Of a DNA stretch of 64,000 nt, positions 51,689-60,055 are shown one piece after another. The DNA lies in assembly GCF_002305895.1 (NCBI RefSeq), contig NZ_CP022203.1, forward strand, positions 536,501-600,500, read 5' to 3'. A model generated the notes under the pieces. That model was given only the letters and a program-made list of their open reading frames with translations, did not search any database and was not told the origin of the DNA. This DNA is from Corallococcus macrosporus DSM 14697. Its GTDB lineage: Bacteria; Myxococcota; Myxococcia; Myxococcales; Myxococcaceae. The position numbers and the translations under genes are program-made. Every line of letters starts with the position of its first letter. The stretch's first letter is position 1.

Positions 51689-52744
51689 CTACGGCTGCGT
51701 CGCGTGTGCGGAGAGGAACGCCTCCACCAGGGGGAAGATTTCGTCCGGGGCGCGGCGGCCCAGCACCAGGTCCGCGTGCCCGTAGTCTGCCCCGAAGCCG
51801 TGGGCCTTGCCGGCCACCAGCATCTTCACCGGCCCGCCCAGGTACTCCTTGGCGCGGGCCACCGCCATGGGTGGCGCCAGCAGGTCCTTGCTGCCCGCCA
51901 GCAGCAGGAAGGGGATGCTCACCCGGGACAGGGCGTCGCGGTAGTCGAACTCGCCGTTGTACGACGTGAAGCGGTTGGTGGTGATCCACCGGGCGAACTG
52001 GCGGCCCACGCCGCCGGCGATGTCCGCGGGCACGTTGGCCAGCGCCCGCCGCACCACCTCCGTCTCCATGTTCTCCGCCAGCATCATGTAGCGGCTCATG
52101 GGCCCCGGCGGCGCGCCGAACAGGGCGATGCTGGTGACGCGGCTGGTGGGGATGATGCGCAGCTTCAGCACCGGCTCCACCTTCTGGATGAAGGTGCGCA
52201 GGCCCGGCTGCACCGCGAAGGTGAAGGGGCTGCCCAGCGTCACGGCCGCCCGCACGGGCGCCTGCGGCGTCTTCGCCAGGTGGGCGTAGAGCATCAGCCC
52301 GCCCTTGGAATGACCGACCCAGAGCACTTCCTTCGCACCTGTGGACAAGACGGTACGCACGGCGGTGCGCACGTCGTGCTCGGCCTGGTCGTCGAAGTTG
52401 AAATCCAGGCAGTCGCCCGCCAGCCCCCGGCCCCGCAGCTCCAGCACCCACGCCTCGAAGCCGGAGCGGGCCAGGTAGCGGGCCAGGCTGTACTGCTCGT
52501 CGAAGTCCAGGTGGAAGCGGTTGGCCCCCAGCCCGTGACAGAGGATGACGGGCTGGGCGAAGCGCTTCTCGCCTCGGGGGTGGTAGCGCCCCAGGGCGAT
52601 GGAGGCCCCGTCGTCCGTGGGCACCCGGTACAGCTCATCCGGGCGGAAGCTGAGCGTCAGCGGACGCTCCTTCCCGCGCGTCATCGTCCGCGAAAAGAGG
52701 TCCGCCATCCGTCCCAGCCGCGCCACCTGTCGACGAGTCACCAC
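51689..52744 (-). CDS. Alpha/beta hydrolase
   Basis: A 351-residue cytosolic hydrolase. It has the oxyanion segment VILCHGLGANRFHLD, the nucleophile S in WVGHSKGG, a likely acid D in LAGSKDLLAPP and the catalytic histidine in AGKAHGFGADYGHAD. A lid region lies between the nucleophile and acid (TSIALFGAPPGPMSRYMM). The substrate is probably a lipid or ester; the large N-terminal insertion resembles lysophospholipase or acyl-transferase relatives. The GTG at 52744 has weak support; an ATG at 52708 is a reasonable alternative. It is transcribed alone. Confidence 0.9.
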   Translation of the reverse strand: MVTRRQVARLGRMADLFSRTMTRGKERPLTLSFRPDELYRVPTDDGASIALGRYHPRGEKRFAQPVILCHGLGANRFHLDFDEQYSLARYLARSGFEAWVLELRGRGLAGDCLDFNFDDQAEHDVRTAVRTVLSTGAKEVLWVGHSKGGLMLYAHLAKTPQAPVRAAVTLGSPFTFAVQPGLRTFIQKVEPVLKLRIIPTSRVTSIALFGAPPGPMSRYMMLAENMETEVVRRALANVPADIAGGVGRQFARWITTNRFTSYNGEFDYRDALSRVSIPFLLLAGSKDLLAPPMAVARAKEYLGGPVKMLVAGKAHGFGADYGHADLVLGRRAPDEIFPLVEAFLSAHATQP

Positions 52745-52852
52745 CCCAGTCTAAGCCGGACCCCGGGGCCATGCCGTGTTCATTGGTGAGCAGCCCCCTG
52801 CTCGGCAGGGCTGTTGCAGGGAGATGTAGGCAACGACTCGGAGGACGTGGCA

Positions 52853-53155
52853 ATGCGGCGGAGACAGGATTGGAAGGAAATGTGGTCCTCCCTCATCGCC
52901 ACCGTTTTTCCCACGGATACCCTTCTGGCGGCCCTTCGGAAGATGGAGCGGCACCAGGTGCGGTTGTTGGGCGTGGTGGGGGAGGGGGGAGGGTTGTTGG
53001 GGTTGGTCAGCGAGGAGCACCTCCTCGCGGCCTGGAGGGGGGACCCGTTGGCGCCCGTGTCGTGTGTCATGGCGCGGGCGGGGGAGCCCGGGGCGCGGCG
53101 TTCACCCCCGCGGCGGTTGCGGCTGCACGCGGGGCGGCCGCGCGACGTGCACTGA
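52853..53155 (+). CDS. Single CBS-domain protein
   Basis: A 100-residue protein with one CBS module (about residues 15-65: [39 protein letters not shown]). CBS domains usually pair and bind nucleotides, so it probably works as a dimer or on a partner. The ATG at 52853 has GGAGG 9 bases upstream, which decides against longer starts. The basic C-terminal tail ([19 protein letters not shown]) may contact nucleic acid or membrane. Its gene is followed closely by the GIY-YIG gene. Confidence 0.7.
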   Translation: MRRRQDWKEMWSSLIATVFPTDTLLAALRKMERHQVRLLGVVGEGGGLLGLVSEEHLLAAWRGDPLAPVSCVMARAGEPGARRSPPRRLRLHAGRPRDVH

Positions 53156-53180
53156 GGAGACGGCGGTCCACGAGGGCGGT

Positions 53181-53456
53181 ATGGTGCGGCGCGCCGTGCC
53201 GGACGAATCGCCCTCGTGGACTGTCTACATCCTGCGGTGCCGTGACGGCACGCTGTACACCGGCGCCACCAACAACCTGGAGCGCCGGCTGGCCACCCAC
53301 GGCCGGGGCCGCGGGGCGGCGTACACGCGGGCGCGGCTGCCCGTGACGCTGGTGTGGAGCGAGGCCGCGGGGGACCGGGGCGCGGCGCTGCGGCGGGAGG
53401 CGGCCATCAAGCGGCTGTCGCGCGCGGAGAAGCTGCGCATGGTGCGGCGCGCCTGA
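53181..53456 (+). CDS. GIY-YIG endonuclease family protein
   Basis: A 91-residue protein consisting of a GIY-YIG domain of the small YhbQ/UPF0213 type: [18 protein letters not shown] holds the GIY and YIG-equivalent strands, R in LERRLATH the catalytic arginine, and E in RREAAIKRL the metal glutamate. It cuts or processes structured DNA in related proteins; in bacteria its role is unclear. Start ATG at 53181 has GAGG upstream. It lies 25 bases after the CBS gene, so the two may share a message. Confidence 0.93.
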   Translation: MVRRAVPDESPSWTVYILRCRDGTLYTGATNNLERRLATHGRGRGAAYTRARLPVTLVWSEAAGDRGAALRREAAIKRLSRAEKLRMVRRA

Positions 53457-53554
53457 GCGCCAGGGTGGGCGCAGGGCGCTGCCACGCCAGTGGGGCAATA
53501 CCTCTCCTCCCGCTGGCGCGTTACTCTGGCGTCACCTTCCGCGAGGGCCGGTCC

Positions 53555-53938
53555 ATGTCTCACTCCTACTCGAAAGTCTTCGGAGCATTGGCGCTGTTGG
53601 GGCTCGCGGTGTCCTGCCGGGCCAACAGCCCGCCCATGGTCTCCACGGGGCCTCGGCCCTCGCCGCAGGTCGTGAGCGCCGGGGGCGAGGTCTCCTTCGT
53701 CTTCGAGGTGGAGGACCCGGACGGGGACGCCATGTCCTTCGAGTGGCGTCAGATGCCCGAGCAGCCCGCGGGCCGCTTCAGCGACCCGGCCGCGCGCAAC
53801 CCCACCTGGGTGGCGCCCGACGTGTCGGACACCACGACCTTCGCCTTCCTGGTCATCGTGGAGGACAGCGAGGGGGATGCCATCGTGGCCCAGGGGCCCG
53901 GCGTCATCGTCCACGCGGCGGCGTCCCAGGCGCCCTGA
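53555..53938 (+). CDS. Lipoprotein with Ig/PKD-like domain
   Basis: A 127-residue lipoprotein (lipobox AVSC near residue 20) with one beta-sandwich domain of the K319L/PKD kind: PSPQVVSAGGEVSFVFEVEDPDGD, FEWRQMPEQPAG, then PTWVAPDVSDTTTFAFLVIVEDSEGD. The DPDGD and EDSEGD loops are the repeated calcium-loop-like turns of this family. Such single domains act as adhesion or scaffold modules. GAGGG lies about 10 bases from the ATG at 53555. Isolated gene; function unknown. Confidence 0.85.
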   Translation: MSHSYSKVFGALALLGLAVSCRANSPPMVSTGPRPSPQVVSAGGEVSFVFEVEDPDGDAMSFEWRQMPEQPAGRFSDPAARNPTWVAPDVSDTTTFAFLVIVEDSEGDAIVAQGPGVIVHAAASQAP

Positions 53939-53957
53939 CGCGCTCGCGGGCCGCGCG

Positions 53958-54272
53958 TCAGGGGGTGGCGCGCGGCTCGGTGGGCGGCGGCGTCTGGCGG
54001 GCCTGCCCCCGGGCCCGCTGGTGCGTCCACCGGAGGAAGAGCACGCCCAGCACGAGGAACACGGCGGCGCCCACGCCCCCGCCGATGCCCTGGTACGAAA
54101 TCAGGTCCGCGGACGTCTGGCGGATGACCTCGGGCAGGTTGCACATCGTCTGGGTGGCGTAGGGCGTCTCGTTGTTCCATCCCAGGTAGTTGGGCACCAG
54201 CCAGGAGGCCACCACGATGCCCAGCAGGGCGCCCGCGAGGATGAAGTTGAGCAGCGTCTTGGCGGCGTTCAT
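53958..54272 (-). CDS. Two-helix membrane protein of unknown function
   Basis: A 104-residue integral membrane protein. Residues 5-27 and about 62-83 are hydrophobic helices separated by a polar loop with NNETPYATQTMCNLPEV, which would lie outside. The C-terminal tail is Arg/Gln/Pro-rich. GAGG lies 9 bases before the ATG at 54272. It is divergent from the small membrane gene at 54362. No family recognised. Confidence 0.7.
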   Translation of the reverse strand: MNAAKTLLNFILAGALLGIVVASWLVPNYLGWNNETPYATQTMCNLPEVIRQTSADLISYQGIGGGVGAAVFLVLGVLFLRWTHQRARGQARQTPPPTEPRATP

Positions 54273-54361
54273 CGGCAGGCACCTCGGCTGGTTGACGTCG
54301 GGGCGTGCTTAATATGGGCACGCCTGCGCCGCAAAGCGTGGAACGTGTTAAGGGAACGGGC

Positions 54362-54643
54362 GTGCCGCTGCTCCCGCTCGCCATCCTGTTCGCCGCGCTC
54401 GCGCTGGGCTGCGCCGCCACCCTGCTCGTCCACGCCTTCCGGCGGAGTGTGGGCACGGGGGTGATGGTGCTGCTGATTCCCTGCTACATGCTCTTCTACG
54501 CCTTCAGCCAGTTCGAGCACCGGCGCAAGGGCCTCATCGTCGCGGGCTTCATGGCCAGCACGGTGCTGGCCGCCGTGTTCCTGGGGATGGGCCTGCACAG
54601 CCTGTCGGCGCTGACCTCCCGCCCGCCGCCCACGGGCTTCTGA
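54362..54643 (+). CDS. Small membrane protein with three helices
   Basis: A 93-residue membrane protein with helices at about residues 4-24, 31-50 and 60-80, separated by short loops (HAFRRS, FEHRRK). Start GTG at 54362 is chosen because AAGGGA lies 6 bases upstream; an ATG at 54314 in the same frame would add 16 polar residues. It is encoded just before another membrane protein gene on the same strand (16 bases). The function is unknown. Confidence 0.65.
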   Translation: MPLLPLAILFAALALGCAATLLVHAFRRSVGTGVMVLLIPCYMLFYAFSQFEHRRKGLIVAGFMASTVLAAVFLGMGLHSLSALTSRPPPTGF

Positions 54644-54659
54644 CGGCGGCGCGCCCGGC

Positions 54660-55097
54660 GTGGAGGGCCGCGTGCGGACACCTGCTGGCGCCGTCTGTGC
54701 CACCCACCCGGACGTGGCCGCGGTGGCCACCTGCGCGCGCTGCGGCACCTTCCTGTGTGGTGACTGCCTGGAGCTGGCGGGCGAGACGCCCTACTGCGCC
54801 CCCTGCGTGGGGGTGCTGCGCCGGGAGGCGCGGCCGTCGCGGGTGATTCAGGTGGCGCTGGCGCTCAACGTGGCGGGCCTGGCGTGCCTGCCGTGCTCGC
54901 TGGCGCTGCCGCTGCCCACGCTGGTGGCGGGGCTGGCCGGGGTGGTGCTGGGCCTGCGGGAGCTGCGGCGCATCGCCCGGGGCGAGGGCGCCGCGCGCGG
55001 GCGGACGCAGGCCCAGGTGACGGCGGCGCTCGGGTGGCTGAACCTGGCGCTGGCCTCGGGCTGGCTCGCCGTCGTGCTCTGGCGCTTCGGGCCCTGA
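54660..55097 (+). CDS. Zinc-ribbon/B-box membrane protein with DUF4190-like helices
   Basis: A 145-residue protein. Residues 12-50 hold a B-box-like zinc finger (CATHPD, CARCGTFLCGDC, CAPC), with six or seven metal-binding residues in the expected spacing. The rest forms three hydrophobic helices with the DUF4190 pattern LAGVVLGLRELRRIARGEG between helices. In other bacteria this combination occurs in small regulators of unknown role. Start GTG at 54660 gives the shortest lead to the first cysteine. It probably shares a transcript with the membrane gene upstream. Confidence 0.75.
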   Translation: MEGRVRTPAGAVCATHPDVAAVATCARCGTFLCGDCLELAGETPYCAPCVGVLRREARPSRVIQVALALNVAGLACLPCSLALPLPTLVAGLAGVVLGLRELRRIARGEGAARGRTQAQVTAALGWLNLALASGWLAVVLWRFGP

Positions 55098-55116
55098 GGG
55101 GCCGCGCGCCCGGGGC

Positions 55117-55809
55117 TCACACGCCGCGCTCGTTCGGGTCCCACATGTACTTGTGCATCTGGAGCTGGAAGCGCACGGCGAGCCTGTCCTCGATGACCCA
55201 TTCGGCCAGCTCACGCGGGTGGAGCTTGTCGAACACGGTGGAGAACAGGGTGCCGTAGGGCTTCTGGAGGAGCTGGTGCTCGGCGATGAGCGCCTTGGCC
55301 CAGTCGTAGTCCTCGCGCGAGCCGATGACGAACTTCAGCTCGTCGTTGGCGTTCATCGACGTGAAGTTGCGGTAGTCGTTGCGCAGGTGCTCGCCCGAGG
55401 AGGGCGTCTTCATGTCGACGATTTTGTGCACCGCGGGCGGCACCAGCCGCACGTCGATGGCGCCGCTCGTCTCCAGCAGCACCTTGAAGCCCGCGTCGAG
55501 CAGCGCCTCCATCAGCGGGTAGACGCCGGGCTGGAGCAGGGGCTCGCCGCCGGTGACCTCCACCATGGGCGTGCGCATGGCCCGCACCTCGTTGACGATG
55601 TCCGGGATTTTCCGGCGCGCGCCGCCGTGGAAGGCGAACTCGCTGTCGCAATACGTGCAGCGCAGGTGGCAGCCCGTGAGGCGGACGAAGGCGCACAGCA
55701 GCCCGGCGTGGGAGGACTCACCCTGGACGCTGAGGTAGATTTCCTTCACCACCACGGAGTCCGCGGAAGGGACGCGTCGGGGCTCGATGTGTGGGCGCGC
55801 TGCGGGCAT
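55117..55809 (-). CDS. queE: 7-carboxy-7-deazaguanine synthase QueE
   Basis: A 230-residue radical-SAM enzyme of queuosine synthesis that contracts the pterin ring to 7-carboxy-7-deazaguanine. The cluster cysteines are C47, C51 and C54 in CHLRCTYC, followed by VEVTGGEPLLQ and the C-terminal FQLQMHKYMWDP typical of the enzyme. The start ATG at 55809 gives an N-terminus a little longer than usual. The N-terminal YLSVQGESSHAG is the QueE signature of the substrate loop. No other queuosine gene is within the window. Confidence 0.95.
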   Translation of the reverse strand: MPAARPHIEPRRVPSADSVVVKEIYLSVQGESSHAGLLCAFVRLTGCHLRCTYCDSEFAFHGGARRKIPDIVNEVRAMRTPMVEVTGGEPLLQPGVYPLMEALLDAGFKVLLETSGAIDVRLVPPAVHKIVDMKTPSSGEHLRNDYRNFTSMNANDELKFVIGSREDYDWAKALIAEHQLLQKPYGTLFSTVFDKLHPRELAEWVIEDRLAVRFQLQMHKYMWDPNERGV

Positions 55810-55962
55810 GGCTTCGTCGCTCGTCGGGGGGAGGGGCGCTTCAACCCCAACCTGCCGCGCCAGGTCAAGCGCGGAACCCTCAGCGGGCCTTTAACCGCGC
55901 GGGCGGTGTCCGGCATTCCTCCCGTGTGGCGCAGGCGAGGGCCCGCTGGCTCGCCCGGGGTG

Positions 55963-56796
55963 TCAGGGGGCGGCGGTGCCCTTCACGCGCGCGACGAAGG
56001 CGTCGATGAGCTGCCGCGCGATGCTGAGCCTCGGCGGGATGCGCGGCAGGTCGTCCGGGCCGAACCAGTGGGCCTCGGAGATTTCCTTGCGGTCCACGGT
56101 GATGTCGCCGCCCGCGTACTCGGCGGTGAAGCCCACCATCAGCGAGCGGCCGAAGGGCCACGGCTGCGAGCCGAAGTAGCGGATGTTCTTCACGTCGATG
56201 CCGACCTCCTCCTTCACCTCGCGCGCCACGCACTCCTCCAGCGACTCGCCCGGCTCCACGAAGCCGGCGAGCGTGCTGAACATGGGCTCGGGGAACTGGG
56301 CGTTGTGGGCCAGCAGCATCGTGTCGCCGCGGGTGATGAGGACGATGATGGCGGGGGCGAGGCGAGGGTAGAAGGGCGTCTTGTCCACCGGGCAGCGGCG
56401 GGCGCGCTCACCGGGGACGAGCTGCGTGGGCTGGCCGCAGCGGCCGCAGAAGCGGTGGGTGAAGTCCCATTCGACGATGGCGAGCGCGCGCCCCGCCACG
56501 GCGAAGCGGGCGTCATCCACGCGCTTGTAGAGCGAGCGGGCGACGACGACCTTGTAGCCCTCCGGGGGGACGAAGTCCGGGGTGAACCCCGCCGCGTAGC
56601 AGTCCACGCCGTCCAGCGTCCCCAGGTAGTGCGCGGCGGCGGCGAGCTCCGGGAAGGTCGCGCCGGTGGGGATGGAGACGCCGTCCGCGTGCTCCTGGAC
56701 GAGCAGGTCCATGCCCCGGGCGAGGAAGAGCAGGGCGCCCTCGCGCGGCCGGTCGGGCGGGGTGTGGTCGGGGACGAAGCGAGGGGCGGAGTTCAC
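55963..56796 (-). CDS. nudC: NAD(+) diphosphatase NudC
   Basis: A 277-residue Nudix hydrolase that cleaves NADH or NAD caps of RNA. The zinc ribbon is CGRC (117-120) with a third cysteine C135; the position of the usual fourth cysteine is aspartate (D138), so the zinc site is altered. The Nudix box is GFVEPGESLEECVAREVKEEVGI-type text at 178-200, with all four key residues, and SQPWPFGRS (210-218) is the NudC signature that binds the nicotinamide side. Start ATG at 56796 is standard. The enzyme is cytosolic; no partner genes are next to it. Confidence 0.95.
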   Translation of the reverse strand: MNSAPRFVPDHTPPDRPREGALLFLARGMDLLVQEHADGVSIPTGATFPELAAAAHYLGTLDGVDCYAAGFTPDFVPPEGYKVVVARSLYKRVDDARFAVAGRALAIVEWDFTHRFCGRCGQPTQLVPGERARRCPVDKTPFYPRLAPAIIVLITRGDTMLLAHNAQFPEPMFSTLAGFVEPGESLEECVAREVKEEVGIDVKNIRYFGSQPWPFGRSLMVGFTAEYAGGDITVDRKEISEAHWFGPDDLPRIPPRLSIARQLIDAFVARVKGTAAP

Positions 56797-56845
56797 GGGG
56801 CCACACTAACGGGGCCGGGCCGGGTGTGCAGGCGTTGCGTGCGCT

Positions 56846-57232
56846 TCAGGCGTCCTTCTGGATGAGCTCCACCTTGTAGCCGTCCGGGTCCTCGACGAAG
56901 GCGATGACGGTGGTGCCGTGCTTCATGGGGCCGGGCTCGCGGACCACCTTTCCGCCGGCCTGCCGGATGGCCTCGCACGTCCCATGGATGTCGCTGACGC
57001 CCAGGGCGATGTGGCCGTAGGCCGTGCCGAGCTCGTACTTCTCCACGCCCCAGTTGTGCGTGAGCTCCAGGGCGGGGTGGGTGTCCTCCGGGCCGAAGCC
57101 CACGAAGGCCAGGGTGAACTTGCCGTCGGGGTAGTCGTGACGGCGCAGCAACTTCATGCCGATGACCCGGGTGTAGAAGTCCAGCGAGCGCTCGAGGTCG
57201 CCGACGCGGAGCATGGTGTGCAGGATTCGCAT
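56846..57232 (-). CDS. gloA: Lactoylglutathione lyase (glyoxalase I)
   Basis: A 128-residue metal enzyme that isomerises methylglyoxal-glutathione adducts. The four metal ligands H5, E56, H74 and E122 are all present at positions identical to E. coli GloA. Segments [38 protein letters not shown] and [12 protein letters not shown] are characteristic. The ATG at 57232 is the only sensible start. It is a single gene. Confidence 0.97.
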   Translation of the reverse strand: MRILHTMLRVGDLERSLDFYTRVIGMKLLRRHDYPDGKFTLAFVGFGPEDTHPALELTHNWGVEKYELGTAYGHIALGVSDIHGTCEAIRQAGGKVVREPGPMKHGTTVIAFVEDPDGYKVELIQKDA

Positions 57233-57296
57233 GCGGACTTCATAACCGCATCATCGCGTCGCGTCATGCGTCCCCGCCGCCCGGTGCCCCGGGGAC

Positions 57297-59624
57297 TCAG
57301 GGCTTCGCCTCCGACTGTGCCTTGGGCGGCACGGTGAGTGTTCCCACCTCGACATGGGAGGACTTCAGCGGCGCGCCGTCCGCGCCGCGCAGGCCGATGC
57401 GCGAGCCGTCACCCCCGGCGTGCCACAGCCCCACCTGGACCTTCCGCTTGCCGGCGTCCCAGTCCTTCGTGGACACGGAGAAGGCGTCGCGCAGGAGCGT
57501 GTCACGCGGGGCCTCGGCGAAGAAGAAGGTGCCGCCCAGCACCGGGTGGTCCGCGTTCTTCCGCTTGCTGCCCGGCGGGCCGGGGAGGTGGACGAAGACG
57601 CCCGCGGAGCGGGGCACCGGCCCGGTGACGCGCCAGTAGAGGACGAAGTGGAGCAGGCCCTCCGCGTCCGGCGCCGGGGGGACTTCCGCGCCCACCAGCT
57701 CCACCGGCACGGCGAACTTCGCGCCCAGGGACTTCGCGCCGGGAGGCAGCGCCGCCACGATGATGGGCGAGCCGTCCGCGTTGAGCGGCACCGCGCGCGC
57801 CACCGGCTCCGTGGAGGTGGCCAGCAGCGCGCCCCACACCACCAGCGGCACCGTGGCCACGCCGACGGACGCGGGCCCCAGGCGCCCACGCAGCCGCCAG
57901 GCCACGAAGCTCAGGCCCAGCCACGCGAGCGCGGAGACCAGCGCGCCGCCCAGGCCGGAGCGTGGCAGGAAGCGCAGCACCACGCGGTGCGTCCCCGGCG
58001 CCACGCGCACGCCGAGCAGGCCGTCCCGGGACACCACCTCACCCTCCGACGACTTCCAGCCCGGGTGCCAGTTCTGGTTCACCAGCAGCACCGTGGGCCG
58101 CGCGGCCGTCACGTCCACCGTGACGCGGTTGGGCGTCCACTCCACGCGGCGCGCGGTGCCCGCGGAGGCGTCCTCCAGGTACTCCTCCTGGGGCAGGTCG
58201 CCGCGCAGGCGCTCCGACATGGGCACCGGCCACGCCTCGCCGCAGGCGATGGAGCCCCGGTTGAGCGCCAGGAAGTAGCCCTGCGCCCAGCGGTTGCCGC
58301 GGGCCTGCGCGAAGGGGCGCTCGGCCTCCTCGGGGACGGGGCCGGGCGAGGGCACCAACTGCGACCAGCGGCTGAGCCGGTCGAAGGCGCGTACCTGGAA
58401 GCCCCAGCCCACGGCCTGAACGACGCAGGCCACCAGCGCCGCGGTGGGCCACCACGACGCGGAGGTCCGCGCGGGCGGCACGCGCCACACGCGCACCAGC
58501 AGCACGGCGAACCCCAGCGCCACCAGCTCCGCGAGGAAGAAGCCGGCGGGCACGAGGAAGCGCTCCGGGTAGCGCAGCGTTCCGAAGATGGGCAGCAGCC
58601 GCAGCGCGCCGAACAGCGAGGGCACCGCGGCGTACCCCGCCGCCATCCACACGCACAGCGCCGCCAGCACCGCCGGGTACAGCGCGCGGCGCCACGCCCA
58701 CGCGGCCAGCGGAATCAGCGCGAGCACCGCGGGCGCGAGGAAGAAGGTGCCCGGGTCGCTGTAGCCGGAGCGCGCCGGGAGCTGGAGCAACATACGCGCC
58801 AGCTCCTCCGCGGAGTTGCCCGGCGTGCCCGCCATGATGCGCGGCGCCGAGCGCATGGTCTCCACCAGCGGCCACAGCCGGAACGCGCAGGCGCCCAGGG
58901 TGAACACGGCGGTGGCGCCCAGGGCCCACAGCGCGGCCTTGCGCCGGGGCGCCGCGCGCAGGCCGTACAGCGTGCGTCCGGCCTCCAGCGCGACGAAGAG
59001 GGCGCCCATGGGAACGGGGTACGTGCCGCCGAAGCCCAGCAGCACCGCGAAGGTGCCGGCCACCACCGCGGCGCCGCGCAGGCTGCCCTCCGCCGCGCGG
59101 CGCGTTCCCCACAGCAGCCAGGGCAGCAGCAGGAAGCCCGCGAAGTTGAGCCAGCCAACGGACCACGACAGCGCGGTGAAGCCTGCCAGGCCGAAGAGCG
59201 GGGCCGCCGCGAGCGCGCCCAACGCGGAGCCCACGCGCCGCCGCGCGTAGCGGAAGAAGCCCTCCATGCCGAGCACGAGGAAGGCCCACAGCAGCACCGG
59301 CTCCGCCGTCCGCGCGCCCAGCAGCGTGGACGCCAGCAGCGTGGGGGACGCCACCCGCGTCTGCGGACTTCCCAGCGCGTACTGCCCGCCGCAGGCCCAC
59401 GGGTTCCACAGCGGGAGCTGCCCGTAGTGCGTCACCGTGCGCGTCCCCGCGTCCTCGTACGAGTGCAGCAGGTGCGCGTCGCGGAAGTCGTTCATGCCTC
59501 CGGCCTGCTGGAGCGGGCGCCAGGCGGCGGCCAGCGCGAGCGCGGCGAAGAGGGCCAGCCGCAGGCTGGTGAGGGTGGCGGCGCGGTGGGCGAAGCGGAG
59601 CAGCCTGCGGGGAGGAGGCATCAT
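57297..59624 (-). CDS. Large polytopic membrane protein, glycosyltransferase-C/YfhO-like
   Basis: A 775-residue integral membrane protein. The first 500 residues hold about 11-12 hydrophobic helices with the extracytoplasmic loop NDFRDAHLLHSYEDAG near the N-terminus, an acidic motif in the place where GT-C glycosyltransferases and YfhO-type proteins have theirs. The later part contains a lone soluble domain (about 500-590, with PTVLLVNQNWHPGWKS, typical of YfhO), two more helices and a C-terminal beta domain. The NWHPGW motif is the best evidence for the YfhO family, which transfers or attaches sugars to envelope polymers. Start: two ATGs at 59624 and 59621. Confidence 0.82.
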   Translation of the reverse strand: MMPPPRRLLRFAHRAATLTSLRLALFAALALAAAWRPLQQAGGMNDFRDAHLLHSYEDAGTRTVTHYGQLPLWNPWACGGQYALGSPQTRVASPTLLASTLLGARTAEPVLLWAFLVLGMEGFFRYARRRVGSALGALAAAPLFGLAGFTALSWSVGWLNFAGFLLLPWLLWGTRRAAEGSLRGAAVVAGTFAVLLGFGGTYPVPMGALFVALEAGRTLYGLRAAPRRKAALWALGATAVFTLGACAFRLWPLVETMRSAPRIMAGTPGNSAEELARMLLQLPARSGYSDPGTFFLAPAVLALIPLAAWAWRRALYPAVLAALCVWMAAGYAAVPSLFGALRLLPIFGTLRYPERFLVPAGFFLAELVALGFAVLLVRVWRVPPARTSASWWPTAALVACVVQAVGWGFQVRAFDRLSRWSQLVPSPGPVPEEAERPFAQARGNRWAQGYFLALNRGSIACGEAWPVPMSERLRGDLPQEEYLEDASAGTARRVEWTPNRVTVDVTAARPTVLLVNQNWHPGWKSSEGEVVSRDGLLGVRVAPGTHRVVLRFLPRSGLGGALVSALAWLGLSFVAWRLRGRLGPASVGVATVPLVVWGALLATSTEPVARAVPLNADGSPIIVAALPPGAKSLGAKFAVPVELVGAEVPPAPDAEGLLHFVLYWRVTGPVPRSAGVFVHLPGPPGSKRKNADHPVLGGTFFFAEAPRDTLLRDAFSVSTKDWDAGKRKVQVGLWHAGGDGSRIGLRGADGAPLKSSHVEVGTLTVPPKAQSEAKP

Positions 59625-59643
59625 GGGCGGAGGGCGCCGGAGC

Positions 59644-60036
59644 TCAATCGTAGAAGGGGCGGGGCTTGCAGGGGCTGGCGGTGGCCTTGCGCGGGGGCCG
59701 CACGGGCTGGGCGTGCAGCTCCTCGTCGATGGCGCGCAGGACGTCCGTCACCGGCACGCGGCGGCGGCGGGCCTCGTCCAGCGCCCACTGGCGTTCGGAG
59801 GCGCCGAAGTCATCGTCCTGGGACCAGCGGTCACCGGGAAAGGACTGGCGCGACTTGCGGCGCCACTCCGGCTCCTGGTTCGCGGCGGCGCGGCCTACCC
59901 GTTTGCGCTCGGCCGCGTTCAGGGTGTGTTCGCGCGGCGGCAGCTCGGCCGTGGAGGCGCGCACCACCGCGGTGGCGCCGCACAGCGCGAAAGCCAGCCA
60001 GCCGACCTGTGCCGTTCGACGCCACCGAGCACCCAT
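59644..60036 (-). CDS. Secreted basic protein of unknown function
   Basis: A 130-residue protein with a signal peptide (residues 1-27) and a mature part that is highly basic and polar (ERKRVGRAAANQEPEWRRKSRQSF), with a central helix and a Pro/Lys-rich tail ending YD. It has no lipobox or metal motif. It is on the same strand as the large membrane protein gene and 19 bases upstream, so the two are probably co-transcribed. Function unknown. Confidence 0.7.
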   Translation of the reverse strand: MGARWRRTAQVGWLAFALCGATAVVRASTAELPPREHTLNAAERKRVGRAAANQEPEWRRKSRQSFPGDRWSQDDDFGASERQWALDEARRRRVPVTDVLRAIDEELHAQPVRPPRKATASPCKPRPFYD

Positions 60037-60055
60037 GAGGGCGCTCTACTCCAAT

